Below, piece by piece: positions 8,645 to 18,919 of a stretch of DNA of 64,000 nucleotides. Both the position numbers and the translations under genes were made by a program. Position 1 is the stretch's first letter. Every line of letters starts with the position of its first letter. The notes beneath the pieces are model-generated. The model was not told where the DNA came from and did not search any database. It worked only from the letters and a program-made list of their open reading frames with translations. This DNA is from Halomonas sp. I5-271120 (GTDB taxonomy: Bacteria; Pseudomonadota; Gammaproteobacteria; Pseudomonadales; Halomonadaceae): NCBI RefSeq assembly GCF_030553075.1, contig NZ_CP130701.1, positions 3,348,001 to 3,412,000 of the forward strand, given 5' to 3'.

Positions 8645-8981
8645 CGTCGATCCAGCTCCGATGGCCAAGCCCAGGTCGCGTCATGGCACGCCCTTGCCGG
8701 GTCAAGCCGCGCCGCGGATTCCCGTGATCGCACTGGGGATGAGCCTGGGGCTATTTCTGGCAGTGACCTTCATCCTATGTGTCGGCTTCGACTTGCTGTT
8801 TCCCGACCAGGCGATGTACGAAAGCTGGTTGCGATTCCTGCCTGGCTTCACCTGGTTGAGTTGGCCAAGTTTTTTCCTGGGCCTGGCTGAAAGCTTCGGC
8901 TACGGCTGGTACGTGGCCCTGGTCTTCGGCCCGCTCTACAACTTCTTTGTCACACGCCTCCACCGGCACAGCGGAGCCTAG
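8637..8981 (+). CDS. DUF5676-type small membrane protein
   Basis: 114 aa from the ATG at 8637, inside the end of the YHS gene. Two hydrophobic segments (about 32-53 and 78-102) and a periplasmic loop with PGFTWLSWPSFFLGLAES resemble DUF5676 proteins, which recur in metal-resistance islands next to YHS or P-type ATPase genes. Function unknown. Followed after 3 nt by a methyltransferase gene, so this is the middle of a three-gene operon. Confidence 0.7.
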   Translation: MPDVDPAPMAKPRSRHGTPLPGQAAPRIPVIALGMSLGLFLAVTFILCVGFDLLFPDQAMYESWLRFLPGFTWLSWPSFFLGLAESFGYGWYVALVFGPLYNFFVTRLHRHSGA

Positions 8982-8984
8982 GCT

Positions 8985-9659
8985 ATGAACGAATCCATCA
9001 ATCATACCGGGGCCTGGGGCCTCGCGCTGATCGTCATCGTCTTGGTGTCCTGGTTCTTCTATCGCTATTTCGCACCGAAGAACTGGCGCGAATGGGCCGG
9101 TGCCGGCGCGGTGCAGGCCTTCATCATCGCGCTCTACGCCGAGATGTATGGCTTTCCACTCACTATCTATCTGCTGGTGCGTTTCTTCGGCCTGGATAGC
9201 GAGTATGTTAGCGCCAGTCTCTGGTCGACGCTGGTGGGGCTGGGAGAAACCGGCATGCTTGTCTCCATGCTGCTCGGTTATGGACTGGCGTTTACCGGTA
9301 TCGGGATCTTTATCCAAGGCTGGCGGCAAGTCTACAAGGCACGGCGCGAGGACCGCCTGGTTACCGGAGGACTGTATGCCCTCGTACGGCATCCGCAATA
9401 CACGGGTTTGTTCATCGCCTTGTTCGGTGAGGGGGTGGTGCATTGGCCAACGCTATTCTCGGTTGGTTTGTTTCCGTTGATCGTAATCACCTATGCCTGG
9501 CTGGCCCATCGCGAGGAACAGCAGATGCTGGCCCATTTCGGTGACGCCTATCGCGCCTATCAGCGGAGGGTGCCGATGTTCATTCCTCGCTGGGGGCAGT
9601 GGCGAACGCTAGCCGATGGATCACGTATTTCTCATGATGAGCAGGCAGGGCGGCACTAA
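8985..9659 (+). CDS. Isoprenylcysteine carboxyl methyltransferase (ICMT/PEMT)-family membrane protein
   Basis: 224 aa with about five membrane segments. The C-terminal half carries the family signature: GLYALVRHPQYTGLFIALFG (about 128-147) and REEQQMLAHFGDAYRAYQRR (about 176-195), used to bind S-adenosylmethionine at the membrane interface. Bacterial relatives are common beside metal resistance genes, but their substrate is not known. It is the third gene of the YHS-DUF5676 operon, 3 nt after the previous stop. Confidence 0.85.
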   Translation: MNESINHTGAWGLALIVIVLVSWFFYRYFAPKNWREWAGAGAVQAFIIALYAEMYGFPLTIYLLVRFFGLDSEYVSASLWSTLVGLGETGMLVSMLLGYGLAFTGIGIFIQGWRQVYKARREDRLVTGGLYALVRHPQYTGLFIALFGEGVVHWPTLFSVGLFPLIVITYAWLAHREEQQMLAHFGDAYRAYQRRVPMFIPRWGQWRTLADGSRISHDEQAGRH

Positions 9660-9765
9660 GAGCTCTTGCCAGAATCCCGGAGTGGCGGCCACTTAAGGCC
9701 GAAATGCCATGATCCAGGCCGAACGTTGACCGAAGTCGAGAGCTGCATGCGTTCGCCTCTTCAGC

Positions 9766-9796
9766 TTGACCCTTGGGCAACACACAGGTCTTAGCC
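9766..9796 (+). promoter_or_regulatory. MerR-family-type promoter (long spacer) ahead of the SHOCT-P1B ATPase genes
   Basis: TTGACC at 9766-9771 and TTAGCC at 9791-9796 are separated by 19 nt, the long spacer typical of MerR/CueR-activated promoters. The spacer region has outer arms GACC and GGTC. No cueR gene lies in the window. Confidence 0.5.
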
Positions 9797-9834
9797 TGAC
9801 ATCAGAGTGCCTCATGACGAAAGGAGATCCGACC

Positions 9835-10089
9835 ATGTGGGGCGATATGATGGGGTATATGGGCAACGATGGCTGGGGGCATGTGCTCTTCGGCGGGTTC
9901 ATGATGGTGCTGTTCTGGGGCGCCGTTATCGCCTTGGCCGTTTTCTTGGTACGTCGCCTGAGCCGGGGGCGGGGCGACGCCATGGACCCGCCGCGGCCAA
10001 CGGCACTGGACCTTCTTCAAGAACGCTATGCCCGGGGAGAGATCGACCGTGAGGAATACGAGCAACGCAGGAACGATCTGCGTCATTGA
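9835..10089 (+). CDS. SHOCT-domain small membrane protein
   Basis: 84 aa. The start ATG at 9835 follows AAAGGAG. A Met/Gly/Asp N-terminus (MWGDMMGYMGNDGWG) leads into one membrane helix (about 20-42); the C-terminus (about 56-83) is a SHOCT motif, LDLLQERYARGEIDREEYEQ. Such small proteins are frequent partners of copper ATPases in proteobacterial islands. It sits 91 bp before the P1B ATPase, behind a shared MerR-type promoter. Confidence 0.85.
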   Translation: MWGDMMGYMGNDGWGHVLFGGFMMVLFWGAVIALAVFLVRRLSRGRGDAMDPPRPTALDLLQERYARGEIDREEYEQRRNDLRH

Positions 10090-10180
10090 TGGATCTGCAT
10101 GAGCACCATGGCGACAAATCGATCACGGAACAGGCGATCCTGAGATTCCATCTGCCAATGAAGGCGACGGAGACGATTCC

Positions 10181-12652
10181 ATGAAACAAGATCAGCACGA
10201 CCATTGTCACGGGCATGCATCGCATGATGTATCAGCACGAGGCAGTGGCGAGACGGACCACGTCTCTGCCGGCTGCCAGGGAGACCACCAGAGTGTCGAC
10301 CAGTACATCTGTCCGATGCACCCGGAGGTGGTGGCCAACCAGCCGGGTGACTGCCCGAAATGCGGCATGCACCTCGTGCCCGTGGTAAGCGATGACCCAA
10401 AGGCCCTCGCCGGCCATGACGATACTGTCCACGACCAGTGTCACGAGCACGAGGCGGACCATAATGCCAACCATGAGGCTAGTACGCCGGTGCGTGGCGG
10501 CAAGTACGACAAGGTGCCGGCCGGGCATGCCGGCGCCGTCTACACTTGCCCGATGCACCCCGAGGTGCGCCAGACCGCCCCCGGCGCTTGCCCGTTGTGC
10601 GGCATGGGGCTGGAGCTGGAATCGTCGGCGGTCGGCGATGAGGGGCCGAATCCCGAGCTGATCGACTTCACCCGGCGCTTCTGGGTCGCGGCCATCTTCA
10701 CGGTCCCGTTGCTGGTGCTGACGATGTCTCCCTTCCTGGGCCTCACGGCGATCCGCGACGTTTTCGGCGAGCGCACCACGCTGTGGATCGAATTCGTCCT
10801 GGCGACGCCGGTGATCCTGTGGTCGGGCTGGCCGTTCTTCGTCCGCGGTGTCAACTCTTTTCGGACGATGAATCTTAACATGTTCAGCCTGATCGCCATG
10901 GGAGTCGGCTCGGCCTATCTGTTCAGCATCGTCGCGCTGCTGGCGCCGGGCATCTTTCCCGAGGGCTTTCGCGACGAGAGCGGCAATGTCGGCGTCTATT
11001 TCGAGGCCGCTGCGGTGATCGTCGCGCTGGTCCTGCTGGGTCAGGTGATGGAGTTGCGCGCCCGTGAAGGCACCGGCAAAGCGATTCGCGCGCTGCTGGA
11101 CATGGCTGCCAAGACCGCGCGGGTGATCCGGCCCGATGGCAGCGAAGAAGAGGTCGCGCTGGATGACGTGCAGGTGGGTGATCACCTGCGGGTGCGGCCG
11201 GGTGACAAGGTGCCGGTGGACGGCGTGGTGGTCGAAGGCCGCTCCTCGATCGACGAGTCGATGATCACGGGCGAGCCGGTGCCTGTGGAAAAGGTCGACG
11301 GCGACAAGGTCACCGGGGCCACGATCAATGGCACCGGCAGTCTGGTCATGGAAGCCACCCGTGTCGGCGCCGATACCATGCTCAGCCAGATCGTCGAGAT
11401 GGTGGCAAATGCCCAGCGCTCCCGCGCGCCGATCCAGAAGTTCGCCGACAAGGTGGCGGGCACGTTCGTCCCTGCGGTGATCGGCGTCGCCATTCTCTCC
11501 TTCATCGCCTGGGCGATCTGGGGGCCGGCGCCGGCGCTGTCCTATGCGCTGGTCTCGGCGGTGGCGGTACTGATCATCGCCTGTCCCTGTGCGCTGGGCT
11601 TGGCCACGCCGATGTCGATCATGACGGCCACCGGGCGCGGCGCCCAGCTGGGAGTGCTGATCAAGAATGCCGAGGCGTTGGAGCGTTTTGCCAAGGTCGA
11701 TACGTTGATGGTCGACAAGACCGGCACCCTGACCGAGGGCAAACCGAAGCTGGTGGCGGTGTTGCCGGAAGAGGGGCATGACGAGGCCGAGGTGCTACGC
11801 CTGGCGGCCAGTCTGGAGCGCGGCTCCGAACACCCGCTGGCCGAGGCGATTGTAGGCGGCGCCGAGGAACGTGGGGTGACACTCGCCGATGCCAGCGATT
11901 TCGAGGCCGTGACCGGCATGGGCGTCAAGGGTGTGGTCGACGGCAAGCCGGTGGCGCTGGGTAATGCCAAGCTGATGGCCGAACTGGGCCTCGACGGCGG
12001 CAAGCTGTCGGACACCGCCAATGACCGCCGTGACCAGGGCGAGACGGTGATGTTCGTCGTACTCGACGGCGCCATCGCGGGTCTGGTCAGTGTCGCCGAC
12101 CCGGTGAAGGAGACAACGCCCGAGGCACTGAAGGCGCTGCACCAACTGGGCTTCCGCATCATCATGGCGACGGGCGACAACGAGCGGACGGCGAAAGCGG
12201 TGGCTGGGCGACTGGGCATCGACGAGATCCGCGCTGATGTGATGCCTGAAGACAAGGCCCGCATCATCCGTGAACTGCAGGAACAAGGCCGCAAGGTGGC
12301 GATGGCGGGCGACGGGGTCAATGATGCCCCCGCCCTGGCTCAGGCCGATGTCGGCATCGCCATGGGCACCGGCGCCGACGTGGCGATCGAAAGCGCAAGC
12401 TTCACCCTGGTCAAGGGCAATCTCGACGGCATCGTGCGGGCCCGCAAGTTGTCGCTGGCCACGATGCGCAACATCAAGCAGAACCTGTTCTTCGCGCTGA
12501 TCTACAACGGGGCCGGCGTGCCTGTCGCGGCCGGGGTCCTGTTTCCGTTCCTCGGTATCCTTATCTCGCCGATGTTCGCCGCCTTTGCGATGAGCGCGTC
12601 GTCCTTGTCGGTGGTCACGAATTCGCTGCGGCTGCGTCGGGTGAAGATCTGA
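10181..12652 (+). CDS. Heavy-metal P1B-type ATPase (Cu+/Ag+ type) with two N-terminal HMBD domains
   Basis: 823 aa. The N-terminus is His-rich and has two heavy-metal-binding domains (about 43-67 and 121-145; ICPMHPEV...CPKCGM and TCPMHPEV...CPLCGM) instead of the usual HMA fold. Eight membrane helices follow, with the CPC metal motif [11 protein letters not shown] (about 467-477), the phosphorylation site DKTGT (about 512), SEHPLAEA (about 547), TGDNERT and [10 protein letters not shown] (about 708-717). The CPC motif places it in the P1B-1 Cu+/Ag+ export group, near CopA/SilP. The same HMBD type is repeated in the complex-I-like fusion at 22477-24450. Cu versus Ag cannot be separated by eye. 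Confidence 0.93.
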   Translation: MKQDQHDHCHGHASHDVSARGSGETDHVSAGCQGDHQSVDQYICPMHPEVVANQPGDCPKCGMHLVPVVSDDPKALAGHDDTVHDQCHEHEADHNANHEASTPVRGGKYDKVPAGHAGAVYTCPMHPEVRQTAPGACPLCGMGLELESSAVGDEGPNPELIDFTRRFWVAAIFTVPLLVLTMSPFLGLTAIRDVFGERTTLWIEFVLATPVILWSGWPFFVRGVNSFRTMNLNMFSLIAMGVGSAYLFSIVALLAPGIFPEGFRDESGNVGVYFEAAAVIVALVLLGQVMELRAREGTGKAIRALLDMAAKTARVIRPDGSEEEVALDDVQVGDHLRVRPGDKVPVDGVVVEGRSSIDESMITGEPVPVEKVDGDKVTGATINGTGSLVMEATRVGADTMLSQIVEMVANAQRSRAPIQKFADKVAGTFVPAVIGVAILSFIAWAIWGPAPALSYALVSAVAVLIIACPCALGLATPMSIMTATGRGAQLGVLIKNAEALERFAKVDTLMVDKTGTLTEGKPKLVAVLPEEGHDEAEVLRLAASLERGSEHPLAEAIVGGAEERGVTLADASDFEAVTGMGVKGVVDGKPVALGNAKLMAELGLDGGKLSDTANDRRDQGETVMFVVLDGAIAGLVSVADPVKETTPEALKALHQLGFRIIMATGDNERTAKAVAGRLGIDEIRADVMPEDKARIIRELQEQGRKVAMAGDGVNDAPALAQADVGIAMGTGADVAIESASFTLVKGNLDGIVRARKLSLATMRNIKQNLFFALIYNGAGVPVAAGVLFPFLGILISPMFAAFAMSASSLSVVTNSLRLRRVKI

Positions 12653-12768
12653 CCATGGTCGAGGACAAGCGCTAGGACTTCTTCTCGGGACCCAACAACT
12701 AAGTGCTGTGTGGGCATCGCCCCTATGGGGCCTACGTCCCGCGGCGTATCCAGCAAAGAGGTGCCAGC

Positions 12769-13839
12769 ATGGAACGCAAATCAACGAAGCAATGGCTCAA
12801 CGCAATCGTGGCAGGGGTCATGCTGGGCGCATCGATGGCCGCGATGGCAGCCGGTAGTCGCGCCTTCGTGCCGATGGGCTCGGCAGATGCCATTGGCGTC
12901 ATTGACCTGGAGAGCTACCAGGTGATGCCCTCCATTCCGAATACCCTCAATACGCACGGTTCTGCACTAACGCCGGACGGTCGCTACCTGATCGCCGGCA
13001 GCCTCACACCACGCGATACGAAGGAAAACGTCAGCCCCCCGGAGGGCGTGACGGAAGACGAACATGCGGCCCATCACGGTGGCGGAGAAAAGTCAGCGGC
13101 CAATCAGCAGAACACCGGCGTGCTGTATATGATGGATACGACCACCAATGCCATTGTGCGAAAGCTGGAAGTTCCCGGCCCGGTTCATCATGTGCTGGTG
13201 ACGGCCGATGGTCGCTATGCCGTCTCGACTCATCCCATGGGGGGCAGCATCAGCGTCGTGTCGCTGGATTCCGGAAAGCATATCGAGACGGTGGCAACGG
13301 GTCCGAATCCGAACTACGTCGTCGAAAGCGAAGACGGTCAGTCGCTGCTGGTCAGCAACGCGGGTAACGGGACGGTCAGCGAAATCGACACTCAGCACTG
13401 GTTCGTTGAGCGAAACCTGCGTGTCGGCGGCAGCCCGGAGCATATGGTGCTCTCACGCGACAATCAGCGGCTCTATGTCAATGATGACTCGGCCGGACGC
13501 GTCGTCGTGATCGATCTGCCTGCCGGCAGCGTGACGGGCGAATATGAGGTCGGCGATGCCCCCCATGGTGTCGGTCTGAGCCCAGATGGGCAAATCCTCT
13601 ACGCGACCAGCCAGGGCGATGATCGGTTAGTCCGGATTACGCTCGACGACGGGACTCGGCAGAGTATCACCCTGTCCACGGCCCCTTACCATCTGGCGGT
13701 GGTACCGGATGATGGCCGGCTGCTTGTCACCAGTCGTGAGGAAAGCAAGCTCTGGGTGCTCGACCCGGCTTCTCTCGAGGTTCTATACACCATTTCGCTC
13801 GATGGAATAGGTCACCAGATCTCACTGGACACGCGATAG
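12769..13839 (+). CDS. Periplasmic YncE-like beta-propeller protein
   Basis: 356 aa from the ATG at 12769, preceded by AAAGAGG. A signal peptide (about 1-27, cut after AMAA) is followed by repeated beta-propeller blades with DGRYL/DGRYAV/DNQRLY/DGQILY turns, the YVTN/YncE repeat type. A His-rich insertion (EDEHAAHHGGGE, about 103-115) may bind metal. Such proteins have been seen beside copper or nitrite genes, but no substrate is known. It follows the P1B ATPase by 116 bp on the same strand. Confidence 0.8.
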   Translation: MERKSTKQWLNAIVAGVMLGASMAAMAAGSRAFVPMGSADAIGVIDLESYQVMPSIPNTLNTHGSALTPDGRYLIAGSLTPRDTKENVSPPEGVTEDEHAAHHGGGEKSAANQQNTGVLYMMDTTTNAIVRKLEVPGPVHHVLVTADGRYAVSTHPMGGSISVVSLDSGKHIETVATGPNPNYVVESEDGQSLLVSNAGNGTVSEIDTQHWFVERNLRVGGSPEHMVLSRDNQRLYVNDDSAGRVVVIDLPAGSVTGEYEVGDAPHGVGLSPDGQILYATSQGDDRLVRITLDDGTRQSITLSTAPYHLAVVPDDGRLLVTSREESKLWVLDPASLEVLYTISLDGIGHQISLDTR

Positions 13840-14056
13840 AATTATTTCTTCTTACGATCGAGAAGGATTCATGGCAGCTAGCGCACATCAGGGGGGCATG
13901 GCCAGGCCGGTTATATGCCATCGATTGGGTGTGGCATGAATCGTCGCATGGCTGACTGGCATCTACTGCGTGATCGAGAAGGGGATCGGCCTGTACTAGA
14001 TCGGCACGGGAACCAAGCATCGATGAGACGCAAGGTGAACTGCTAGGAGAAAGATA

Positions 14057-15394
14057 ATGGAGCCAATGGATAGAACGCCACAATATAAAAAAGATAGCCT
14101 GTCTCTGGTCGGCGCGATTGCTTTAGGGACCGGGGTCATGATTGGAGCTGGCATATTTGCCTTGACAGGACAGATGGCCGAGATGACGGGAGCGCTTTTC
14201 CCTCTTGCCTTCTTGTCATCGGCACTAATCGTCTCCTTCAGTGCCTACTCCTATGTGAAGATGTCTAATGCCTATCCTTCGGCAGGTGGGATCGGCATGT
14301 ATCTGCAGAAAGCTTATGGATCGACGCTACCTACCGCTTTTCATGCGCTCTTGATGTATTTCTCCATGGTGATCGCTCAGAGTTTCCTGGCGAGAACCTT
14401 CGGGTCCTACACACTTGAACTCTTCGATCTAGGAGATAGGTCTCTGTATGTGCCTCTACTGGGTGTGGCGCTGCTTATTTCTGCATTCTTAATCAACCTC
14501 ACCGCCAACAAGTTGATCCAGGGCGTTGCATCAGTAATCGGGTTCATAAAAATTGGTGGGATTCTATTGTTTGGCGTCGTCGGTGTCATATTCGCCGACT
14601 CCGTCGGTATGGAAACCTCGGCATCGGCTCCTGAGGGGTCTTTTACAGGCTTTCTGGGTGCGACTGCGTTGGGTATTCTGGCCTTCAAGGGGTTCACGAC
14701 GATTACCAACAGTGGCTCAGAGATAAAAGATCCCCATCGCAATGTCGGCAGGGCGATCATGATATCGATCGGTTTTTGCGTCGTTATCTATGCGTTGGTG
14801 GGGTTTGCAGTAGCGAGTAACTTGTCCCTGACGGAAATCATCGAAACTAAAGACTATTCACTTGCGGCTGCTGCGCGGCCGGCTTTTGGAGAGGCCGCCG
14901 TTTGGTTTACCGTCATTCTTGCCATGCTGGCCACCGCGGGTGGCATCATTGCCAGTATATTTGCAGTCTCACGCATGTTGGCAATGCTGACGGAAATGGA
15001 ACTGGTGCCGCATCGTCACTTTCATATGCCAGGAAGTATCCAGAAGCATACCCTGGTCTATACCGTCGTGCTTGGTTTGGTTCTGACGGCATTTTTTGAC
15101 CTTAGCCGTATCGCCGCACTTGGTATCATCTTTTACTTGATCATGGATATCGCTATTCATTGGGGGGTGTTGCGTCATCTTCGCAAGGAAGTCGGTGCCA
15201 ACCCAATCGTGCTGGTTATTGCGATACTGCTGGATGTCGTCGTGCTGGCAGGCTTCCTTTGGGTAAAAGCGACGACAGATCCCCTGGTGCTGATAGTAGC
15301 ATCGGTTGTCATGGCGGCTATCTTGGTTGGCGAACGTCTCTTTCTGTCTCGTAAAGAATCATCAAATCACAGCGACAACATGCATTCCCACTGA
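14057..15394 (+). CDS. APC-family amino acid permease
   Basis: 445 aa with about 12 membrane segments. The APC N-terminal motif is clear: GTGVMIGAGIFALTGQMAEM (about 23-42). The C-terminus ends in a short hydrophilic His-containing tail. RBS GGAGAAAG before the ATG at 14057. Base composition looks less GC-rich than its neighbours, which suggests separate acquisition. The frameshifted ferritin-like paralogue follows 18 nt later, so the two may have formed an operon. Substrate cannot be assigned. Confidence 0.85.
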   Translation: MEPMDRTPQYKKDSLSLVGAIALGTGVMIGAGIFALTGQMAEMTGALFPLAFLSSALIVSFSAYSYVKMSNAYPSAGGIGMYLQKAYGSTLPTAFHALLMYFSMVIAQSFLARTFGSYTLELFDLGDRSLYVPLLGVALLISAFLINLTANKLIQGVASVIGFIKIGGILLFGVVGVIFADSVGMETSASAPEGSFTGFLGATALGILAFKGFTTITNSGSEIKDPHRNVGRAIMISIGFCVVIYALVGFAVASNLSLTEIIETKDYSLAAAARPAFGEAAVWFTVILAMLATAGGIIASIFAVSRMLAMLTEMELVPHRHFHMPGSIQKHTLVYTVVLGLVLTAFFDLSRIAALGIIFYLIMDIAIHWGVLRHLRKEVGANPIVLVIAILLDVVVLAGFLWVKATTDPLVLIVASVVMAAILVGERLFLSRKESSNHSDNMHSH

Positions 15395-15412
15395 TTTCAG
15401 AGGAGCAGGATC

Positions 15413-15872
15413 ATGGAGGTAAAAACGTTTGGTGATCTGGTCGACTGGACACGCCAGCTTCATGAGAATCTGGCACGCTGTCTTTCTCATTGTGCCGATC
15501 ATAATGAAGAAGAGCGTGCCAGGATGCTGCTTACTTATCTGGCGGATCATGAGAATGAGATGGAATTTGTTGTCAGAGAGTTCAAGCGTCGAGCCGCCCC
15601 CAAAGCATTGAATACCTATATATATGATCATCTGGAACACAAGCCCGATCCGTACGCATCGAACCTGTGATGCACCCTATGCTGCGCTGGGTTTCAATGA
15701 GATCTGCCGGGAAATCTTCGATTTCCATGATCAGGTGACGGACCTTTATCGCAACCTCATAGGTAAGGCAGAAATTCCTGAAGCAAAGGAATTACTCGAA
15801 TCCCTTCTTGAGCTGGAGCAACACGAAGCAATGCGCCTTGTTCGTCAGACGGGGAGGATGGATGATCTGTGA
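15413..15872 (+). pseudogene. Frameshifted paralogue of the ferritin-like protein at 5249-5707
   Basis: The first part (from the ATG at 15413, RBS AGGAG) reads MEVKTFGDLVDWTRQLHENL and continues to a stop near 15670. The rest, from about 15650, is in the +1 frame: CDAPYAALGFNEICREIF, FHDQVTDLY and LEQHEAMRLVR. Joined, they align end to end with the 152-aa protein at 5249-5707, so a one-base indel lies at about 15640-15662. A sequencing error or a programmed shift cannot be excluded. Confidence 0.7.
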
Positions 15873-16070
15873 AATTGCCGGGTTATAACTACATAGACCC
15901 GTGAGCCCGACCTCCGAAATACTGCTAACCTGCTGATGCGCCTATAAGGAGAGGCGCAGCTATAAGAAGTTTATTGTCCTGAGTCCAGGTGTCAAAGCCT
16001 AAAGAACGATACCTAGATGCTCCGCCAGTCCGTGAGTCTATGGTCTCGGACGTTTTGATAGCGAGTCCGA
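15873..16070. other. Intergenic stretch between convergent genes
   Basis: About 200 bp between the broken ferritin-like gene and the end of the nuo-like operon. A CTATAAGGAGAGG...GCTATAAG repeat is visible. No gene and no T-tailed hairpin were recognised. Confidence 0.3.
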
Positions 16071-17435
16071 TCACGTCGCCAGTCCCGCTAGGAAAATCTG
16101 AGCGGCCAGTCCGATGATCAGTGTGGCGGCAAACGTGATCATGACCACGATGCCGGGCCATGTGCCCGGTGAAATGGTTGTCTTTTCCGCCGTCCGGTAC
16201 ATTGGCACTACGATGCGTAGATACACCGCGAGCGAGAGCACGCTGTTGACGATCGCTATGATTGCCAGCCAGGTGAACTGGACGTCGATGGCAGCAGCAA
16301 AGAGCATGAATTTGCCGACGAAGCCGGCCAGCGGCGGAATGCCGACCAGCGACAGCAGGAAGATCACCATTGCAATACCCATAATCGGCCGTGCACGTCC
16401 CAGCCCGTCAAAATCGTTCAGAGTGCGCCCGGTTGCGGCGGCAACCGCGAAAGCACCCAGGTTCATGGCCGCATAGGCGGCGGCAAACAGAATGATCGAT
16501 GGTAGTGCAAGCTCACTTGAGCCCACCGCCACAATGCCCAGAAGAAAATAACCGGACTGGGCAATCGACGAATAGGCCAGCAGCCGGATGACGTTGTCCT
16601 GCACCAGTGCAGCGAGATAGCCATAGGTCATGCTGAGAACCGCGAGGCCCGCAATGACGGCAGTCCAACCGGTTTCCGGGGGCAGGTCACGAACCACCTG
16701 CGTTAGCGCAAACAGGGCGCCAACCTTGGGCACTACAGACAGATAAGCTGCAATCGAGAGGGGCCCGCCCTCGTAGGCATCTGGCGCCCAGAAATGAAAC
16801 GGAACCAGCGATGCCTTGTAGCCCAGACCAACAACAACAGCCACGAACCCGAGAATGACAGCCATCGGCATCGTATCCATCCCCGGCAGATCGGCAATCA
16901 GTGTGGAGCCCGAAGCGCCGAACCAGTAACTCAGGCCGAAAATCATGATCGATGTGGTGACCGAAGCGAATACAAAGAATTTCATCGCAGCTTCGGTCGC
17001 CGGATCAGTATCCGGATAGGCAACCAGGGCAAAGGTGGCCAGGCCGGTCAGCAGTGTACCCAGTACCAGGAACATGGTATCCCCTGCCCCTGCCAGAACC
17101 AGGGCGCCGAGGGTGGCAAAGATCAGCAGGCTATAGACCGTACCTTCGCGGGCGCTCCCCCGAACATCCACCCGCGCCAACAGCATCGAAAGCACTGTAG
17201 CAGGCAGCAAAATAAGCTTGGCCCAGATGCTCAGAGCATCGATTCGAAAGCTGCCTCCAAACACCGTTGTGTCTGTGCCCAGCAGGCGCAGGGTCAGCCC
17301 CGTGGCAACGAGCAAGCCGATGACGGCGACAGCCAGCGAAATTCGGGGTCGGCGCAGCATTTCCGCGATCAGCGCACCGACAGCCGTCAACAGGACGGCA
17401 ATTTCCGGGATTAATAATGCGAGATCTCGACCCAT
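16071..17435 (-). CDS. nuoN: NuoN-like proton-channel subunit of a complex-I-like assembly
   Basis: 454 aa, 14 or so membrane helices. The antiporter-like core is visible: GLGYKASLVPFHFWAPDAYE (about 206-225) with its channel Lys, and YLSVVPKVGALFAL just after. NuoN is one of the three Mrp-like proton-channel subunits of complex I. It is the last gene of an eight-gene minus-strand operon; its start overlaps the NuoM stop (ATGA type). NuoN's presence shows the operon kept a full pumping arm although the NADH module is absent. Function in a canonical NADH dehydrogenase is unlikely here. Confidence 0.85.
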   Translation of the reverse strand: MGRDLALLIPEIAVLLTAVGALIAEMLRRPRISLAVAVIGLLVATGLTLRLLGTDTTVFGGSFRIDALSIWAKLILLPATVLSMLLARVDVRGSAREGTVYSLLIFATLGALVLAGAGDTMFLVLGTLLTGLATFALVAYPDTDPATEAAMKFFVFASVTTSIMIFGLSYWFGASGSTLIADLPGMDTMPMAVILGFVAVVVGLGYKASLVPFHFWAPDAYEGGPLSIAAYLSVVPKVGALFALTQVVRDLPPETGWTAVIAGLAVLSMTYGYLAALVQDNVIRLLAYSSIAQSGYFLLGIVAVGSSELALPSIILFAAAYAAMNLGAFAVAAATGRTLNDFDGLGRARPIMGIAMVIFLLSLVGIPPLAGFVGKFMLFAAAIDVQFTWLAIIAIVNSVLSLAVYLRIVVPMYRTAEKTTISPGTWPGIVVMITFAATLIIGLAAQIFLAGLAT

Positions 17436-18904
17436 TACAGCACCAGTACCGATGTGGTCCGGTGAATGATGTCCAGCACCCAGGACGGCGCAACACCTGT
17501 GGCGACAGTGAGCACTAGCAGGGGCGCCACAGCGAGAATTTCGCGCGGGCTCAGATCCGGCATTTTATTCCAGCGCTCCCGGGGCTCACCCAGAAAGGTT
17601 TCACGCAGTGCCTTGAGAAAGGTTCCGGCGATAATGGCAATGCCCAGAATCACGATAACGGCAATGGGAGTGGTACCGAGAGTCGCGAGGAATATCTGGA
17701 ACTCAGCCGGGAAGTGCGCGAGGCCCGGGAGACCCAGAGACGCGAAAGCTGCCAGCACAAAGAGCCAGCCAAGCAGCGGAACTGTTTTGAGCAGGCCACC
17801 AAACTCGCTCATTTCGCGGGTCTGGGCACGCTCCTGGATCATGCCCACCAGGAAAAACAGGGCACCGGTGACCAGACCGTGACTGAACATCTGCAGCACG
17901 GCACCGTCCAGAGCGGTGGCACGCACGGCAGGATCCAGTGTTAGCGCAGCCGCGGCGACGCCGACGATCACGTAGCCCATGTGGTTGACTGAGGTATAGG
18001 CCACCAGGCGCTTGAGATCCGTCTGTGCCAGGGCGGCAAAGGCGCCGTAAATCGCGCTGACGACACCGAAGAACAGAACAACGATTCCGGCTTCGCGGAA
18101 AGCGTCAGGGGTCATTTGCAGGGCGAAGCGCACAAGCCCGTAAGTCCCGAATTTCAACATGATGCCAGCCAGGATGACGCTACCAACGGTCGACGCCTGA
18201 ACATGGGCTGCCGGCAGCCAGGTATGCAACGGTACGGCGGGAATCTTGACCGCAAAGGTAATCAGCATGGCGATCAGCGCCCACATGGCCGCCGCCCCCT
18301 CCAGCGGAGGATGGGCAATCCAGGCCCGCATATCGAAGGTAGGATCAGGGCTGCCGAGGTAAAGCCCCAGAATAGCAAGCAACAATGGCAGGCTGCCCAG
18401 CAGGGTGTAGATAAAGAACATCAGCGCTGCACGTTGCCTGTCTTCGTGTCCCCACCCTGCGATCATGAAATACATCGACACCAGGGAAACTTCAAAGAAC
18501 ACATAGAACAGAATCCCGTCCAGGGCGGTAAAGGTACCGATCGCCGTGGTCTCAAGAAGCAGGACCAGGGCCACGTAGGCCCGCGGGCGATCGCGAAGCG
18601 ACGAGGCGTAGATGAGTGCAACCAGGAAAAGCACGGCACTCAGTAGCACCAGCGGCAGGCTTATGCCATCAACCCCGACCCGATAAGCGGCGCCGATGGC
18701 CGGCATCCATTCCAGCTCTTCAACCTGGGAAAAGCCCTCACCACTCACCCCCTGCAGCCACATGGCCAGAGCGCCGACCAGAGTCAGGGCGGCACTGACG
18801 ATCGCTATGCCATGCACTGTCCGCGCCGTCGGCTTCGGCAAACACAGAATCAGCACGGCGCCGGCGAGAGGCAAAAACAAGGTCAGAGATACGAGTGGTA
18901 GCAT
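17435..18904 (-). CDS. nuoM: NuoM-like proton-channel subunit
   Basis: 489 aa. Contains FFEVSLVSMYFMIAGWG (about 135-151), with the conserved membrane Glu, and VKIPAVPLHTWLPAAHVQAS (about 220-239), the channel Lys and broken-helix region of the Mrp/NuoM family. LKRLVAYTSVNHMGYVIVG is likewise typical. The proton path therefore looks intact. It begins 15 nt after the NuoL stop and overlaps NuoN by 1 nt. Confidence 0.88.
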   Translation of the reverse strand: MLPLVSLTLFLPLAGAVLILCLPKPTARTVHGIAIVSAALTLVGALAMWLQGVSGEGFSQVEELEWMPAIGAAYRVGVDGISLPLVLLSAVLFLVALIYASSLRDRPRAYVALVLLLETTAIGTFTALDGILFYVFFEVSLVSMYFMIAGWGHEDRQRAALMFFIYTLLGSLPLLLAILGLYLGSPDPTFDMRAWIAHPPLEGAAAMWALIAMLITFAVKIPAVPLHTWLPAAHVQASTVGSVILAGIMLKFGTYGLVRFALQMTPDAFREAGIVVLFFGVVSAIYGAFAALAQTDLKRLVAYTSVNHMGYVIVGVAAAALTLDPAVRATALDGAVLQMFSHGLVTGALFFLVGMIQERAQTREMSEFGGLLKTVPLLGWLFVLAAFASLGLPGLAHFPAEFQIFLATLGTTPIAVIVILGIAIIAGTFLKALRETFLGEPRERWNKMPDLSPREILAVAPLLVLTVATGVAPSWVLDIIHRTTSVLVL

Positions 18905-18919
18905 GAATACAGGGTTCCT

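Noticed and set aside
10232..11779. 515-codon open frame antisense to the P1B ATPase
   Set aside because: Low-complexity His/Arg/Asp-rich shadow of a GC-rich gene; no RBS, no domain, and the sense gene has all P1B motifs.
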